Counted from the first letter of the stretch, positions 1 through 8,474 are shown. The stretch: DNA of 64,000 nucleotides from DATJLY01 sp035604615 (GCA_035604615.1 DATNID010000012.1:62001-126000); one strand, 5' to 3'. Program-made: numbers and translations. Notes: a model not told the origin generated them from the letters alone.

Positions 1-383
1 TCGAGAAAGGCCGCGCTCTCGACCCGCCCCGGATGATCGAGGCACATGCGGTGCAGCACGCGCGCGCCCCGGTCGTGACCCGCGGCCATGAAGCGGGCGA
101 AGCCCAGCGCGGCCATCACCTCGACCTGGTCCTGCGCCATCGCGCGGAAGGAATAATTGGCGTGGTTCTCGCCCGCCGGCGGTTTCTCGCTGTCGCCATA
201 GCCGCGGAGGTCCGTGCAAACGACGGTGAAGTCGCGCGCCAGCGACGGCGCGATCTTGCGCCACGAGAGATGATTGAACGGGTTGCCGTGCATCAGGAGC
301 AGCGGCGGCCCCGTGCCGCCGTGGACCGTGACGATACGCGCGAAGCTGGTCTTGATCTCGGTGCGGGTGAAGCCTTCCATCAT
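1..383 (-). CDS. alpha/beta hydrolase, fluoroacetate/haloacetate dehalogenase-like (3' end outside window)
   Basis: The first 127 residues of an alpha/beta-hydrolase are visible; the rest lies beyond the left edge. The oxyanion-loop HGNP sits near residue 32, and the nucleophile elbow reads GHDRGAR around residues 102-108. An Asp (about D104) in place of Ser, with Arg at 105 and 108, is the signature of fluoroacetate/haloacetate dehalogenases, where Asp attacks the carbon and the Arg pair holds the carboxylate. The DLRGYGDSEKP stretch near residue 58 also fits. The start is the first of two adjacent ATGs, with GGAGGT seven bases upstream. The catalytic His and distal acid are outside the window, so an epoxide hydrolase or an ordinary hydrolase of the same clan cannot be excluded. 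It is divergent from the dienelactone hydrolase gene at 589. Confidence 0.8.
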   Translation of the reverse strand, partial: MMEGFTRTEIKTSFARIVTVHGGTGPPLLLMHGNPFNHLSWRKIAPSLARDFTVVCTDLRGYGDSEKPPAGENHANYSFRAMAQDQVEVMAALGFARFMAAGHDRGARVLHRMCLDHPGRVESAAFL

Positions 384-588
384 CGGGTGAACCTCCATGA
401 GCGGACGCGGGCGCCAGCCGGCTGCAGCTCGACCCCTTTCCCTCATACCTTATCGGCCAAACCCCTGCCATTGACCGCTTCAGCGCGAATAGCGGCGGCT
501 TGAAGTTTTCCCGGCCGCGGTGTTGCATGGGGGGGGTGTGCGATGGGCCGCGCGGAACGGCCGGGACCAGCCAGCGAGGGAGAGGCAA

Positions 589-1335
589 ATGAAGGTCGAA
601 ACCATCGGTTATTCGGTGTCCGGGCTGAGCTGCCACGGCCAGCTCGTCTATGACGAGACCATCCGGACGCGGCGCCCGCTGCTGCTGGTGGCGCCCAATT
701 GGCTCGGCATCATCCCGCCCGTGCTCGAGGTGGCGAAGATGCTCGCCAGCGACCGCTACATCGTCTTCGTCGCCGACATGTACGGCGAAGGCGGGAAGCC
801 GACCGGCAAGGAAAACCCCATGGAGTTCCTGGCGCCCCTGATGAAGAACGCGGCCGAGACGCGCAAGCGCGTCGTCGCCGCCTTCGACACTCTGGTGCGC
901 GAGGCGGAAAAGCGCGACATCGGCGACACCAAGCGCCGCGCGGCGATCGGTTATTGCTTCGGCGGCGCCAACGTCCTCGACCTCGCGCGCGCCGGAGCGG
1001 ACGTCGCGGCGGTCGTCTCCATGCACGGCACGTTCGCCACCTCGATGCCGGCCAAGCGCGGCGAGGTCAAGGCCGCGGTTCTGGCCGTCCACGGCGCCGC
1101 CGACCCGATCGCGCCCAAGGCCGAGCGCGACGGGCTGGAGAAGGAAATGGACGCTGCCGGCGTGTCCTGGGTCATGCTGAACTATGGCGGCGTCGTGCAC
1201 GCGTTCACGGACGAGCCCGCCAACATGCCCGGCGTCGCGGTCTATTACGAGCCCGCGACGCGCCAGGGCTACCAGCTTGCGCACACCTTCATCGCCGACG
1301 CCTTCGCCGGCAAGCTGACGGCGGCTCAGAGGTAG
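589..1335 (+). CDS. dienelactone hydrolase family protein
   Basis: A 248-residue cytosolic alpha/beta-hydrolase of the dienelactone hydrolase family. These enzymes hydrolyse cyclic enol-lactones such as those of chlorocatechol breakdown, although many members act on other esters. The Cys nucleophile lies in GYCFGG (about C123), the acid in GAADP (about D172) and the His in VVHAFTD (about H204), so the Cys-Asp-His triad is intact. The ATG at 589 was chosen because GGGAGAGG lies just upstream; the open frame runs further back without a ribosome site. Its 3' end overlaps the convergent permease gene by about 10 bases. A second family member is at 41216-41941. The substrate is unknown. Confidence 0.85.
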   Translation: MKVETIGYSVSGLSCHGQLVYDETIRTRRPLLLVAPNWLGIIPPVLEVAKMLASDRYIVFVADMYGEGGKPTGKENPMEFLAPLMKNAAETRKRVVAAFDTLVREAEKRDIGDTKRRAAIGYCFGGANVLDLARAGADVAAVVSMHGTFATSMPAKRGEVKAAVLAVHGAADPIAPKAERDGLEKEMDAAGVSWVMLNYGGVVHAFTDEPANMPGVAVYYEPATRQGYQLAHTFIADAFAGKLTAAQR

Positions 1336-2684
1336 CGCAGCCAGAGGTAGAGGCTGCACAGGGCGAGCGACACGAGCGTGAGCGGCGCCGCGTACCGGCT
1401 GTAAAGCGCGAAGCCGAACGCGACGCCCTCGCGCTGCGCCATGCCGGCTGCCGTCAGGTTGGCCGACGCGCCAATCAGCGTGCCGTTGCCGCCGAGGCAG
1501 GCGCCGAGCGACAGCGCCCACCATAGCGGCACCAGCGCCTCGTCGCCGCCGAGGCTCGGCGCAATCGCGCGGATCAACGGGATCATCGCGGCGACGAACG
1601 GGATATTGTCCATGAACGCCGAAAGGAACGCCGACGCCCACAGCACCACGAAGACGGCGACGGTCAGGTTGCCGTGGACGCTGGCGACCAGCGTCCGGCC
1701 GAGCGCGGCGATGATGCCGGTCTGCTCCAGCCCGTGCACGACGATGAACAATCCCACGAAGAAAAAGATCATGATCCAGTCGATGTCGCCGTAAGCCTCG
1801 GTCACCTTCTGCGTCTGCATCTCGCGATGGTGGGCGATATTGTCGAGCAGCATCAGAACGGCCGCGCCGAAAAGCGCGATCGAGCCGGGCTCGAGCCCGA
1901 TCTGGCGCTCCAGCACCAAGGCGAGCAGAACGACCGCAAGGACGGAGACCGACTGCTTCAGGAGCCGCCAGTCGGCGACGGCGGTGCGGGCCTCGAGCGC
2001 CATCACCTCGGCGCGCGCCGCATCGCTCGCGCCGAGCGACCGGCCCCATATGAGGTGGCACAGGGCCGCCTGGCACGCCATCACGACCAGGATGACCGGC
2101 GTGAGGCCGAGCACGAAATCGTTGAAGCTGAGCCCCGCCGCCGATCCGATCAGCATGTTGGGCGGATCACCAATGAGGGTGGCGGCACCGCCGATATTGG
2201 ATGCCATCACCTCGACGAACAGGAACGGAAAAGGCGCGATCCCCAGCCGCCGCGCGATCGACAGCGTCACCGGCGCCACCAGCAGCACCGTCGTCACGTT
2301 ATTGAGGACCGCGGATATGATTGCGGTGACGAGGGCGAGCATCAGCATGATGCCCGCCGGCGAGGCCCGGGCCTTCTGCGCTGACCAGATGGCGAGGAAC
2401 TCGTAGACGCCGCAGCGCCGCGTGATCGAGACCAGCACCATCATGCCGGTGAGCAGCGCCAGCGTGTTGAAGTCGATGCCGCGGATCGCCTCGGCCTGGG
2501 TCAGCACGCCGGCAAGGATCATCGCGCCGCCGCCCAGGAGCGCGATGATGGAGCGGTCCATGCGATCGGCGATGATCAGCACATAGGTGACCGCCACGAT
2601 CGCAACCGCGACCAGGGCCGGGCTCAACCCTAAAACGACCTGCGAAATCGGAATCCTCCTCGCGCCCCGGTTCCGGATTAGCAT
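1326..2684 (-). CDS. SLC13/ArsB-NhaD-type membrane permease
   Basis: A 452-residue polytopic membrane protein with about ten or more hydrophobic segments. Two related motifs, NNVTTVLL with a following GDPPN (about residues 130-180) and GGNGTLIGASAN (about 400), mark the ion transporter superfamily (ArsB, NhaD, CitMHS, SLC13). These pump or co-transport anions or sodium ions. The first ATG is at 2684, but AGGAGG lies inside the frame about eight codons later with no ATG/GTG at ideal spacing, so the true start is uncertain. The substrate cannot be told from sequence; arsenite, dicarboxylate or Na+/H+ exchange are all possible. It is divergent from the acyl-CoA dehydrogenase pair. Confidence 0.75.
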   Translation of the reverse strand: MLIRNRGARRIPISQVVLGLSPALVAVAIVAVTYVLIIADRMDRSIIALLGGGAMILAGVLTQAEAIRGIDFNTLALLTGMMVLVSITRRCGVYEFLAIWSAQKARASPAGIMLMLALVTAIISAVLNNVTTVLLVAPVTLSIARRLGIAPFPFLFVEVMASNIGGAATLIGDPPNMLIGSAAGLSFNDFVLGLTPVILVVMACQAALCHLIWGRSLGASDAARAEVMALEARTAVADWRLLKQSVSVLAVVLLALVLERQIGLEPGSIALFGAAVLMLLDNIAHHREMQTQKVTEAYGDIDWIMIFFFVGLFIVVHGLEQTGIIAALGRTLVASVHGNLTVAVFVVLWASAFLSAFMDNIPFVAAMIPLIRAIAPSLGGDEALVPLWWALSLGACLGGNGTLIGASANLTAAGMAQREGVAFGFALYSRYAAPLTLVSLALCSLYLWLRYL

Positions 2685-2732
2685 GCTAGGGCTTTCCCGG
2701 CGGACCGGCTACGCAAGCCGCGCGAGCCGGGC

Positions 2733-2738
2733 TACAAT
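2733..2738 (+). promoter_or_regulatory. possible -10 element (TACAAT) before the acyl-CoA dehydrogenase pair
   Basis: TACAAT lies in the 81-base gap between the divergent permease and acyl-CoA dehydrogenase genes, 28 bases before the TTG start. The -35 position (about 2710) is weak, so this is a low-confidence call. Confidence 0.25.
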
Positions 2739-2765
2739 AACGACGGTCGAGCGGGGGGACGGGCC

Positions 2766-3902
2766 TTGAACCTGCAATTCGACTCCGAACACGTCATGCT
2801 GCGCGACAGCGCCGAGAAGCTGCTGGCGTCGCGCTTCGACTTCCGCGCGTTCCAGAAGCTCATCGACGGCGAGCCCGGCTGGACCCCGGAGCTGTGGACG
2901 ATCTTCGCCGAGCTCGGCTGGCTCGGCCTGCCCTTCGCCGAAGAGGATGGCGGCTCGGGCGGCGGCGCGACCGAAATATCGATCCTGATGGAAGCGTTCG
3001 GCAAATATCTCGTGGTCGAGCCTTACCTCGCGACCGTGGTGCTGGGCGGCGGGCTGATCGCCGCGCTAGGCAGCGCCACTGAAAGGAAGGCTTTGCTCGA
3101 GCCGGTGATCGCTGGCCGAAGCCGCCTTGCCTTCGCCCATGACGATGCCGATGCGCCCACGACGGCCGTGCGCCGCGCCGGCGGCTACGCCATTACCGGG
3201 GCCAAGAAGGTCGTGCTCGGCGCGCCAATGGCGGAGACGCTGCTCGTCTCGGCGCGTCTCGACGGAACCGTCGGCGTCTTCGTGGTGCCGAGCGACGCAC
3301 CGGGCGTCATCGTGCGGCCCTATCGCATGGTCAATGGCGAGCGCGCCGCCGATGTCGATCTGACCGGCGTCACGCTTCCGGCGCGCGCCCTCCTCGGCGG
3401 CAACGAGGATGCCGGCTCCGCGATCGAGCTCGTCATCCACCGCGCCATCGCCGCGCTCTCGGCCGACGCGATCGGCGCGATCGCGACCATGGTCAGGGCG
3501 ACGGTCGACTATGCCAAGACGCGGGTGCAGTTCGGCCAGCCGCTCGCAAGCTTCCAGGCGCTGCAGCACCGCCTCGTCGCCATGAAGGTGAAGGAGGAGG
3601 AGGCGCGCGCGTCTTCGCGCCTGGCGACGCTCGCGCTCGACGGACCGCCGGACCGGCGGCTTCGCGCGATCGCCGGCGCCAAGGCCAAGATCGGACGTTG
3701 CGCCCGCGCGGTGCATCAGGAAGCGATCCAGCTTCACGGTGCCATCGGCACCACCAACGAGCTGTCGCTCGGCGCCTACGCCAAGCGTCTCGTCGCCTAC
3801 GAGATCAAGTTCGGCACGACGCGCGAGCATCTCGCGCGCTACGGCGCGATGATCGCGCGGCCGGAGCTCGCGGCCGAAGGGCTGTTGAGCGCGGCGGGCT
3901 GA
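2766..3902 (+). CDS. acyl-CoA dehydrogenase, first subunit of a pair
   Basis: A 378-residue flavoprotein of the acyl-CoA dehydrogenase family, which introduces an alpha,beta double bond into acyl-CoA thioesters and passes electrons to ETF. The order is an all-alpha N-terminal part, a middle beta domain with FVVPSDAPGV around residue 180, and a C-terminal four-helix domain with QFGQPLASFQALQHRLV around residue 258. The usual C-terminal glycine-rich GGTSEI motif is replaced here by HGAIGTTNELS, typical of the less conserved partner in heteromeric pairs. It starts with TTG at 2766 after a G-rich ribosome site. It is followed after 13 bases by a second acyl-CoA dehydrogenase, and the two probably form one alpha2beta2 enzyme. 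Confidence 0.85.
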   Translation: MNLQFDSEHVMLRDSAEKLLASRFDFRAFQKLIDGEPGWTPELWTIFAELGWLGLPFAEEDGGSGGGATEISILMEAFGKYLVVEPYLATVVLGGGLIAALGSATERKALLEPVIAGRSRLAFAHDDADAPTTAVRRAGGYAITGAKKVVLGAPMAETLLVSARLDGTVGVFVVPSDAPGVIVRPYRMVNGERAADVDLTGVTLPARALLGGNEDAGSAIELVIHRAIAALSADAIGAIATMVRATVDYAKTRVQFGQPLASFQALQHRLVAMKVKEEEARASSRLATLALDGPPDRRLRAIAGAKAKIGRCARAVHQEAIQLHGAIGTTNELSLGAYAKRLVAYEIKFGTTREHLARYGAMIARPELAAEGLLSAAG

Positions 3903-3915
3903 GGAGGGAAGCGTC

Positions 3916-5100
3916 ATGGATTTGAGCCTGAGCGCCGAGGACATCGCCTTCCGCGACGAGGTGCGCCGCTTCCTCGCGTCGAACGTGCCCGACGCCATGC
4001 GCCGCGCGCACGATCTCACCACCAGCTTCCTGGACGATCCCGCCATATCGATCCATTTCCACCGCGCCCTCGACCGCCGCGGCTGGTCGGTGCCGCATTG
4101 GCCGGTCGAGCATGGCGGCACCGCCTGGACGCCGGTGCAGCATTACATCTTCGACGTCGAATGCGGCCGCGCCGGCGCGCCGGTCTACAACAGCTCGGGC
4201 TCGCATTTCGTCGGGCCGGTGATCATGCATTACGGCACCGCGGAGCAGAAGGCGAAGTACCTGCCGCGCATCCGCTCGGGCGAGGATCATTGGGCGCAAG
4301 GCTATTCCGAGCCCGGCTCGGGCTCGGACCTCGCCTCGCTCAAGACGCGCGCGGATTCGGACGGCGACGACTACATCGTCAACGGCCAGAAGATCTGGAC
4401 CACCCACGCGCACAAATCGAACCGCATCTTCGCCCTGGTGCGCACCTCGCGCGAAGGCAAGCGCCAGGCCGGCATCACCTTCCTGCTGATGGATTTGGAC
4501 CGGCCGGGGATCACCGTGCGGCCGATCATCGGCAATGGCGGCGACCATGAATTCAACGAGGTGTTCTTCGACAATGTCCGGACGCCGAAATCGGGCCGCG
4601 TCGGCGAGGAGAATCACGGCTGGGAGATTGCCAAGTACCTGCTCGAGTTCGAGCGCGGCGGCAGCGTCATTGCGGGCCGCGTGCGCGCGCAATTCGCCAA
4701 GCTGGTGCGGATGGTGGGCGCGCGCTGCCCCGGCGATCCCGGCGTCCTCGCCCGCATGGCGGAGATCGGCACTGACCTCGACGCCATGGAGATGCTCGGC
4801 CTCACGGTGCTGTCGGAGCTCCAGACCGGCGGCCATCCGGGTCCGATCTCCTCGCTCCTGAAGCTGCGCTGGAGCGAGATAAGGCAATCCATTTGCGAGC
4901 TGGCGCTGGACGCCATCGGCGACGATGCGCTGCGCTGGATCGGCGAGCGGCCGCTCTATGAGAATTTGCAGCTGCCGCAGGAGGACGAGGAGACCTTGGC
5001 GGTGACGTTGCGGTATCTGAATTCCCGCGCCTACACCATCATGGGCGGCACCTCGGAGATCCAGACCAACATCCTCGCCAAGACCCTGGTCGGGCTCTAG
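3916..5100 (+). CDS. acyl-CoA dehydrogenase, second subunit of a pair
   Basis: A 394-residue acyl-CoA dehydrogenase with the textbook features its partner lacks: SEPGSGSD at about residue 134 (flavin and substrate contacts), a KIWTTHAH strand around 157, and a C-terminal MGGTSEIQTNILA motif. The ATG has GGAGGGAAG upstream. Position and spacing make it a bicistronic unit with the preceding gene. Paired acyl-CoA dehydrogenases of this sort act on bulky or branched acyl-CoAs, for example steroid side chains or terpenoid acids. No dedicated pathway gene sits beside them, so the substrate is open. Confidence 0.88.
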   Translation: MDLSLSAEDIAFRDEVRRFLASNVPDAMRRAHDLTTSFLDDPAISIHFHRALDRRGWSVPHWPVEHGGTAWTPVQHYIFDVECGRAGAPVYNSSGSHFVGPVIMHYGTAEQKAKYLPRIRSGEDHWAQGYSEPGSGSDLASLKTRADSDGDDYIVNGQKIWTTHAHKSNRIFALVRTSREGKRQAGITFLLMDLDRPGITVRPIIGNGGDHEFNEVFFDNVRTPKSGRVGEENHGWEIAKYLLEFERGGSVIAGRVRAQFAKLVRMVGARCPGDPGVLARMAEIGTDLDAMEMLGLTVLSELQTGGHPGPISSLLKLRWSEIRQSICELALDAIGDDALRWIGERPLYENLQLPQEDEETLAVTLRYLNSRAYTIMGGTSEIQTNILAKTLVGL

Positions 5101-5139
5101 GGGCGTGGAACGTGTGAACCATCGTTGTGGAACTGCGCC

Positions 5140-5153
5140 ATGATCCATATCAA
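5140..5153. promoter_or_regulatory. FNR/FixK-like binding site (anaerobox)
   Basis: ATGAT-CCAT-ATCAA matches the FNR/FixK consensus TTGAT-N4-ATCAA with one mismatch in the left half-site. It is the only such box noticed and sits about 95 bases before the first gene of the ba3-type oxidase operon, where low-oxygen control by an FNR/FixK-family activator would be expected. Confidence 0.55.
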
Positions 5154-5246
5154 GGCAAAGCATTTTCCCAGCCGGCAGTCTGCGCCGCCCACGACATCGG
5201 CGTTCCGAGCGATGACGATGGGTCGTAACGCGACCAACCCACTGGA

Positions 5247-5438
5247 ATGCCGATGACCGCGGTCAGCGACTCCGCCCCTTCGCAGGGCGATCAACCCGAC
5301 GGCCCGGCGCTCGAGCGCGCCCTCAAGACGGTCCCGCGAGGCGCCATGGCGCTTTCCGGGGCGGCCGTCCTTCTGTTGCTGGCGGCGTGGCTGGCGATCT
5401 ATCTGTTCGTGTTCCTGCCGCGCGGACCGGTGGGGTAA
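5247..5438 (+). CDS. small single-pass membrane protein of the ba3-type oxidase operon
   Basis: A 63-residue protein with a hydrophilic, Pro/Ser-rich N-terminus and one transmembrane helix (about residues 35-57, GAAVLLLLAAWLAIYLFVF) ending in a short PRG tail. It is four bases from subunit II of the oxidase. Small one-helix proteins in this position are known accessory or structural subunits of B-type oxidases (compare CbaD / subunit IIa). The assignment rests on size, topology and position, not on a conserved motif. An ATG at 5253, with GGA six bases upstream, may be the real start. Confidence 0.6.
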   Translation: MPMTAVSDSAPSQGDQPDGPALERALKTVPRGAMALSGAAVLLLLAAWLAIYLFVFLPRGPVG

Positions 5439-5441
5439 GCG

Positions 5442-5984
5442 ATGGCAATGGACGAACGCACCATATTGCGCAACGAGCTGCGCTGGGCGGCGGGCGTGGG
5501 CGCCATGGTTGGCGTCATCTTCGTCGCGATTCTATTCTCGTCGCTCGCGCTGCACCGGGCCCCGCCCAGCAACATCGAAACGGTCGATCCGCAGACCCTG
5601 CACCTGGCCGGCGAGTTCACCGAGGCCAATCTCGGCACGCATGTCACGCCCGACGGACAGGTGACGACGCGGATCGTCGCGGCGCAATTCGCCTTCGTGC
5701 CGCAATGCGTGGTCGTGCCCCAGGGCAAGCCGGTCACGCTGCGCCTGTCCAGCCCGGACGTCATTCACGGCATCCTGATCACGGGCACCAACGTGAACAC
5801 CATGGTTGTCCCCGGCTATGTCAGCCAGGTGCGGACCGTCTTCGCCGAGACCGGCGATCTGCTGATGCCGTGCCATGAATTCTGCGGCCTCGGCCACAGC
5901 GAGATGACGGCTCACGTGATGGTGGTGCCGCAGTCGAGCTTCAGGCCCGACGCCAACGGGACCGCGAGCTGTGCTAGCCGCTAG
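5442..5984 (+). CDS. cytochrome c oxidase subunit II, ba3 type
   Basis: A 180-residue CuA-bearing subunit with a single N-terminal membrane anchor (about residues 18-36) and a periplasmic cupredoxin domain. The CuA ligands are visible as CHEFCGLGHSEM (C144, C148, H152, M155) with the upstream His in SPDVIHG (H109). It takes electrons from cytochrome c and passes them to subunit I. One N-terminal helix rather than two is typical of B-type oxidases. Its 3' end overlaps the GTG start of subunit I by 14 bases. Confidence 0.92.
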   Translation: MAMDERTILRNELRWAAGVGAMVGVIFVAILFSSLALHRAPPSNIETVDPQTLHLAGEFTEANLGTHVTPDGQVTTRIVAAQFAFVPQCVVVPQGKPVTLRLSSPDVIHGILITGTNVNTMVVPGYVSQVRTVFAETGDLLMPCHEFCGLGHSEMTAHVMVVPQSSFRPDANGTASCASR

Positions 5985-7605
5985 GCGCCTCGTCCTCGCG
6001 CATCTGTGGACGGCGTTCGTCGTCTTCGCCGCCGCCGCGGTCCTGGGGGCGTGGCAGATGTGGGTGAGGAGCCCGCTCGCCGCGCCTTTCTCGACGCCCG
6101 ACAATTACTATCTTTCGGTCACCGCGCACGGCGCCGCGATGGCCTATGTGCTGACGACATTCTTCATCATGGGGTTCGGCTATTACGTCGCGGAGACCGC
6201 GCTCGAGCGGACGCTGCCCAGCATGCGCTGGGCGTGGCTCGGTTTCGCGCTCGCCATCTTCGGCACGGCGATGACGGTGCTGACGGTGCTCTCGGGGCGC
6301 GCGTCGGTCCTCTACACGTTCTATCCGCCCCTCACGGCGAGCCCGTTCTTCTATGTCGGGTTGGTGCTCGTGGTCGTCGGGTCCTGGATCTGGTGCGTCC
6401 TGATGATATTGGCGATGGCGCAGTGGAAGCGCGCCAATCCCGGCCGGCCGGTGCCGCTCGCGATGTTCGCCACGGTCTCCAACGCGGTGATGTGGCTGTG
6501 GACCACGGCCGGCGTCGCAGTGGAACTCCTCTTCATCGTCATTCCCGCCTCATTGGGCCTGACCGAGACGGTCGATGTCGGCCTCACCCGCACCCTCTTC
6601 TCCTGGACCCTGCATGCAATTGTCTATTTCTGGCTGATCCCCGCCTACATCGCCTTCTACACGATGGCGCCGCAGGCGGCGGGCGGGCGGCTCTACAGCG
6701 ACTCGATGGGGCGCCTGAGCTTCATCCTGTTCCTGGTCTACAGCCTGCCGGTCGGCCTCCATCACCTGTTCATGGACCCCGAGCATTCGACCGGGTTCAA
6801 GTTCGTGCAGATGTCGCTGACCGTGCTCGTGACGGTGCCGACCTTGCTCACCGTCTTCACCATCACCGCCTCGATGGAGATCGCCGGCCGCATGCGCGGC
6901 GGAACCGGTCTCTTCGGATGGATCGGCGCGCTGCCATGGCGGCGGCCGATGGTGTTGGCGACCGGCCTCGCCTTCTTCATGCTGTGGTTCGGCGGCGGCG
7001 GCGGACTCGTCAACATGAGTTACGGCATGAACGCCATGGTCCACAACACGTCCTGGGTGACGGCGCATTTCCATCTCATCTTCGGCGGCACCGTGGTGAT
7101 GATGTATTTCGCCATCGCCTACGAGATCTGGCCGCGTCTCACCGGACGCGCGACGCAGGCGCCGCAGCTTCAATGCGCGCAGCTCTGGCTCTGGGCCATC
7201 GGCATGATGGTGATGACGGTCCCGTGGCATTGGCTCGGCCTCGAGGGGCAATGGCGGCGGGTCGCGCATTTCGACTATGCCGATCCGGCGATCGCGTCCT
7301 GGGGGCCTTGGGTCGACGTTTCCGTCGCCGGCGGCGCGATCCTGCTGGCGAGCGCGCTGCTCTTCATCTGGAATCTCGCGCGCTTCCATGCCGACCAAGC
7401 GGCGAAACTGACGCCGGTGCCGCCGCAGCGCTATGCCGTCGCCGTCCATCCGCCCGACCACGTGCCGGCCGCCTTGAACGGGTTCGCATTGTGGAACGTG
7501 GTGGTTCTGGTCCTGATGGCCGTCGCCTACGGATTTCCGCTGGCGCAGTTCTTCATCGAGGCGCCGCCGCAGGCGATCGTCCATCACGTGGACAGGGCGG
7601 GCTAG
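5971..7605 (+). CDS. cytochrome c oxidase subunit I, ba3 type (B-family heme-copper oxidase)
   Basis: A 544-residue heme-copper oxidase core subunit that reduces O2 to water and pumps protons. The low-spin heme His is in TAHGAAMAY (H53) and the partner His in TAHFHLIFGG (H368, with H366 for the high-spin heme). CuB ligands are H215 in LHAIVYFW and the HH pair at 264-265; Y219 is placed as the cross-linked Tyr. The YFWLIPAY stretch and lack of the A-family E-containing motif place it in the B family, usually high-affinity oxidases. The start is GTG at 5971, inside the end of the subunit II gene. The P of the usual HPIVY is A here. Confidence 0.92.
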   Translation: MLAARRLVLAHLWTAFVVFAAAAVLGAWQMWVRSPLAAPFSTPDNYYLSVTAHGAAMAYVLTTFFIMGFGYYVAETALERTLPSMRWAWLGFALAIFGTAMTVLTVLSGRASVLYTFYPPLTASPFFYVGLVLVVVGSWIWCVLMILAMAQWKRANPGRPVPLAMFATVSNAVMWLWTTAGVAVELLFIVIPASLGLTETVDVGLTRTLFSWTLHAIVYFWLIPAYIAFYTMAPQAAGGRLYSDSMGRLSFILFLVYSLPVGLHHLFMDPEHSTGFKFVQMSLTVLVTVPTLLTVFTITASMEIAGRMRGGTGLFGWIGALPWRRPMVLATGLAFFMLWFGGGGGLVNMSYGMNAMVHNTSWVTAHFHLIFGGTVVMMYFAIAYEIWPRLTGRATQAPQLQCAQLWLWAIGMMVMTVPWHWLGLEGQWRRVAHFDYADPAIASWGPWVDVSVAGGAILLASALLFIWNLARFHADQAAKLTPVPPQRYAVAVHPPDHVPAALNGFALWNVVVLVLMAVAYGFPLAQFFIEAPPQAIVHHVDRAG

Positions 7606-7608
7606 GCG

Positions 7609-8406
7609 ATGGAAGCGCTCGATCGGGCCTGGCGCCTCTGGGTCGGCATCATCCTCGCGGGGATGGTCGTCACCGCATGCGTGCTGGGGTTCGTGGTCGT
7701 GCCGCTGGTTCAGGGCGGCGGGCCAGGCTTCGACGCCTTCACTGCGATCTGCCGCGCGATCGGCATCAACCTCGCGCCGCGCGAGGCGCCGCGCGCTGCC
7801 GCCCCGGCCCAACCGGCATCGGGCGTGGCGTGGAATTCCAAGACGTTCGGCGCGCTGGCGCATGGCGACAAGGCGGCAGGCGCCAAGTTCGCCCAGGACA
7901 CGTGCATCGCCTGCCATGCCCCGGACGGTCCCCCGCCCGATCCTTCGATCCCGCGCCTCGCCGGCCAGTCTTCCTTCGCGATCTACAAGCAGCTCCAGGA
8001 CTTCAAGAGCAGCACGCGCATCAACGAGATCATGTCGGGGCTGGCGAAGGCCATGACCGACACGCAGATCGCGGATGTCGCCGCCTATTACAGCAGCCTC
8101 GCGCGCCTCGACCTCGACGCGCGCCACCCCGCCTTCGCCGGACCCGAGATCGAGGCGCTGGTCGAGCGCGGCGACGCGACGCGCGGCGTGCCGCCGTGTG
8201 CCTCCTGCCACGCGGCGACGTCGGGCGGCCCCATCGAGACGCCGACGCTCACCGGCCAATCTCCGCAATATGTCGCGGCCGCGCTCAAGGATTTCGCCGA
8301 GGGTCAGCGCCGCAACGATATCTACGGGCGCATGCGCGGCATCGCCGCGAAGCTCACGCCAGCGGAAATGACGCTGCTCGGCGACTACTACACCACGCCG
8401 CATTGA
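7609..8406 (+). CDS. membrane-anchored diheme cytochrome c (c4-like)
   Basis: A 265-residue protein with an N-terminal uncleaved helix (about residues 10-34) and two c-type heme sites, CIACH (99-103) and CASCH (197-201), in two related domains as in cytochrome c4. It starts four bases after the oxidase subunit I gene, so it is almost surely co-expressed. It is likely the periplasmic electron donor, or a fixed cytochrome subunit, for this ba3-type oxidase. The Met axial ligands expected about 40-50 residues after each CXXCH are plausible (for example MSGLAKAM) but not certain by eye. Confidence 0.88.
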   Translation: MEALDRAWRLWVGIILAGMVVTACVLGFVVVPLVQGGGPGFDAFTAICRAIGINLAPREAPRAAAPAQPASGVAWNSKTFGALAHGDKAAGAKFAQDTCIACHAPDGPPPDPSIPRLAGQSSFAIYKQLQDFKSSTRINEIMSGLAKAMTDTQIADVAAYYSSLARLDLDARHPAFAGPEIEALVERGDATRGVPPCASCHAATSGGPIETPTLTGQSPQYVAAALKDFAEGQRRNDIYGRMRGIAAKLTPAEMTLLGDYYTTPH

Positions 8407-8432
8407 GCCTGCCCCTTCATCGCGGCTACACT
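8403..8432 (+). promoter_or_regulatory. predicted sigma70-type promoter (TTGAGC-N18-TACACT)
   Basis: TTGAGC at 8403-8408 and TACACT at 8427-8432, 18 bases apart, stand at the end of the oxidase operon and about 40 bases before the next gene. This suggests that the 8475-12352 operon has its own promoter. Confidence 0.4.
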
Positions 8433-8474
8433 CCCGGCCGACGGTTTCGCTGACGCCGATCGAGGGAGGTCGCC

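Noticed and set aside
384..588. Possible RNA gene in the first divergent gap
   Set aside because: No cloverleaf, T-loop consensus or conserved structured RNA could be recognised in these 205 bases.
6006..8453. 815-residue open frame overlapping the oxidase subunit I and cytochrome genes
   Set aside because: Out-of-frame reading of heme-copper oxidase genes with intact motifs; composition is Arg/Ala/Gly/Pro-rich as expected of GC-rich shadow frames.
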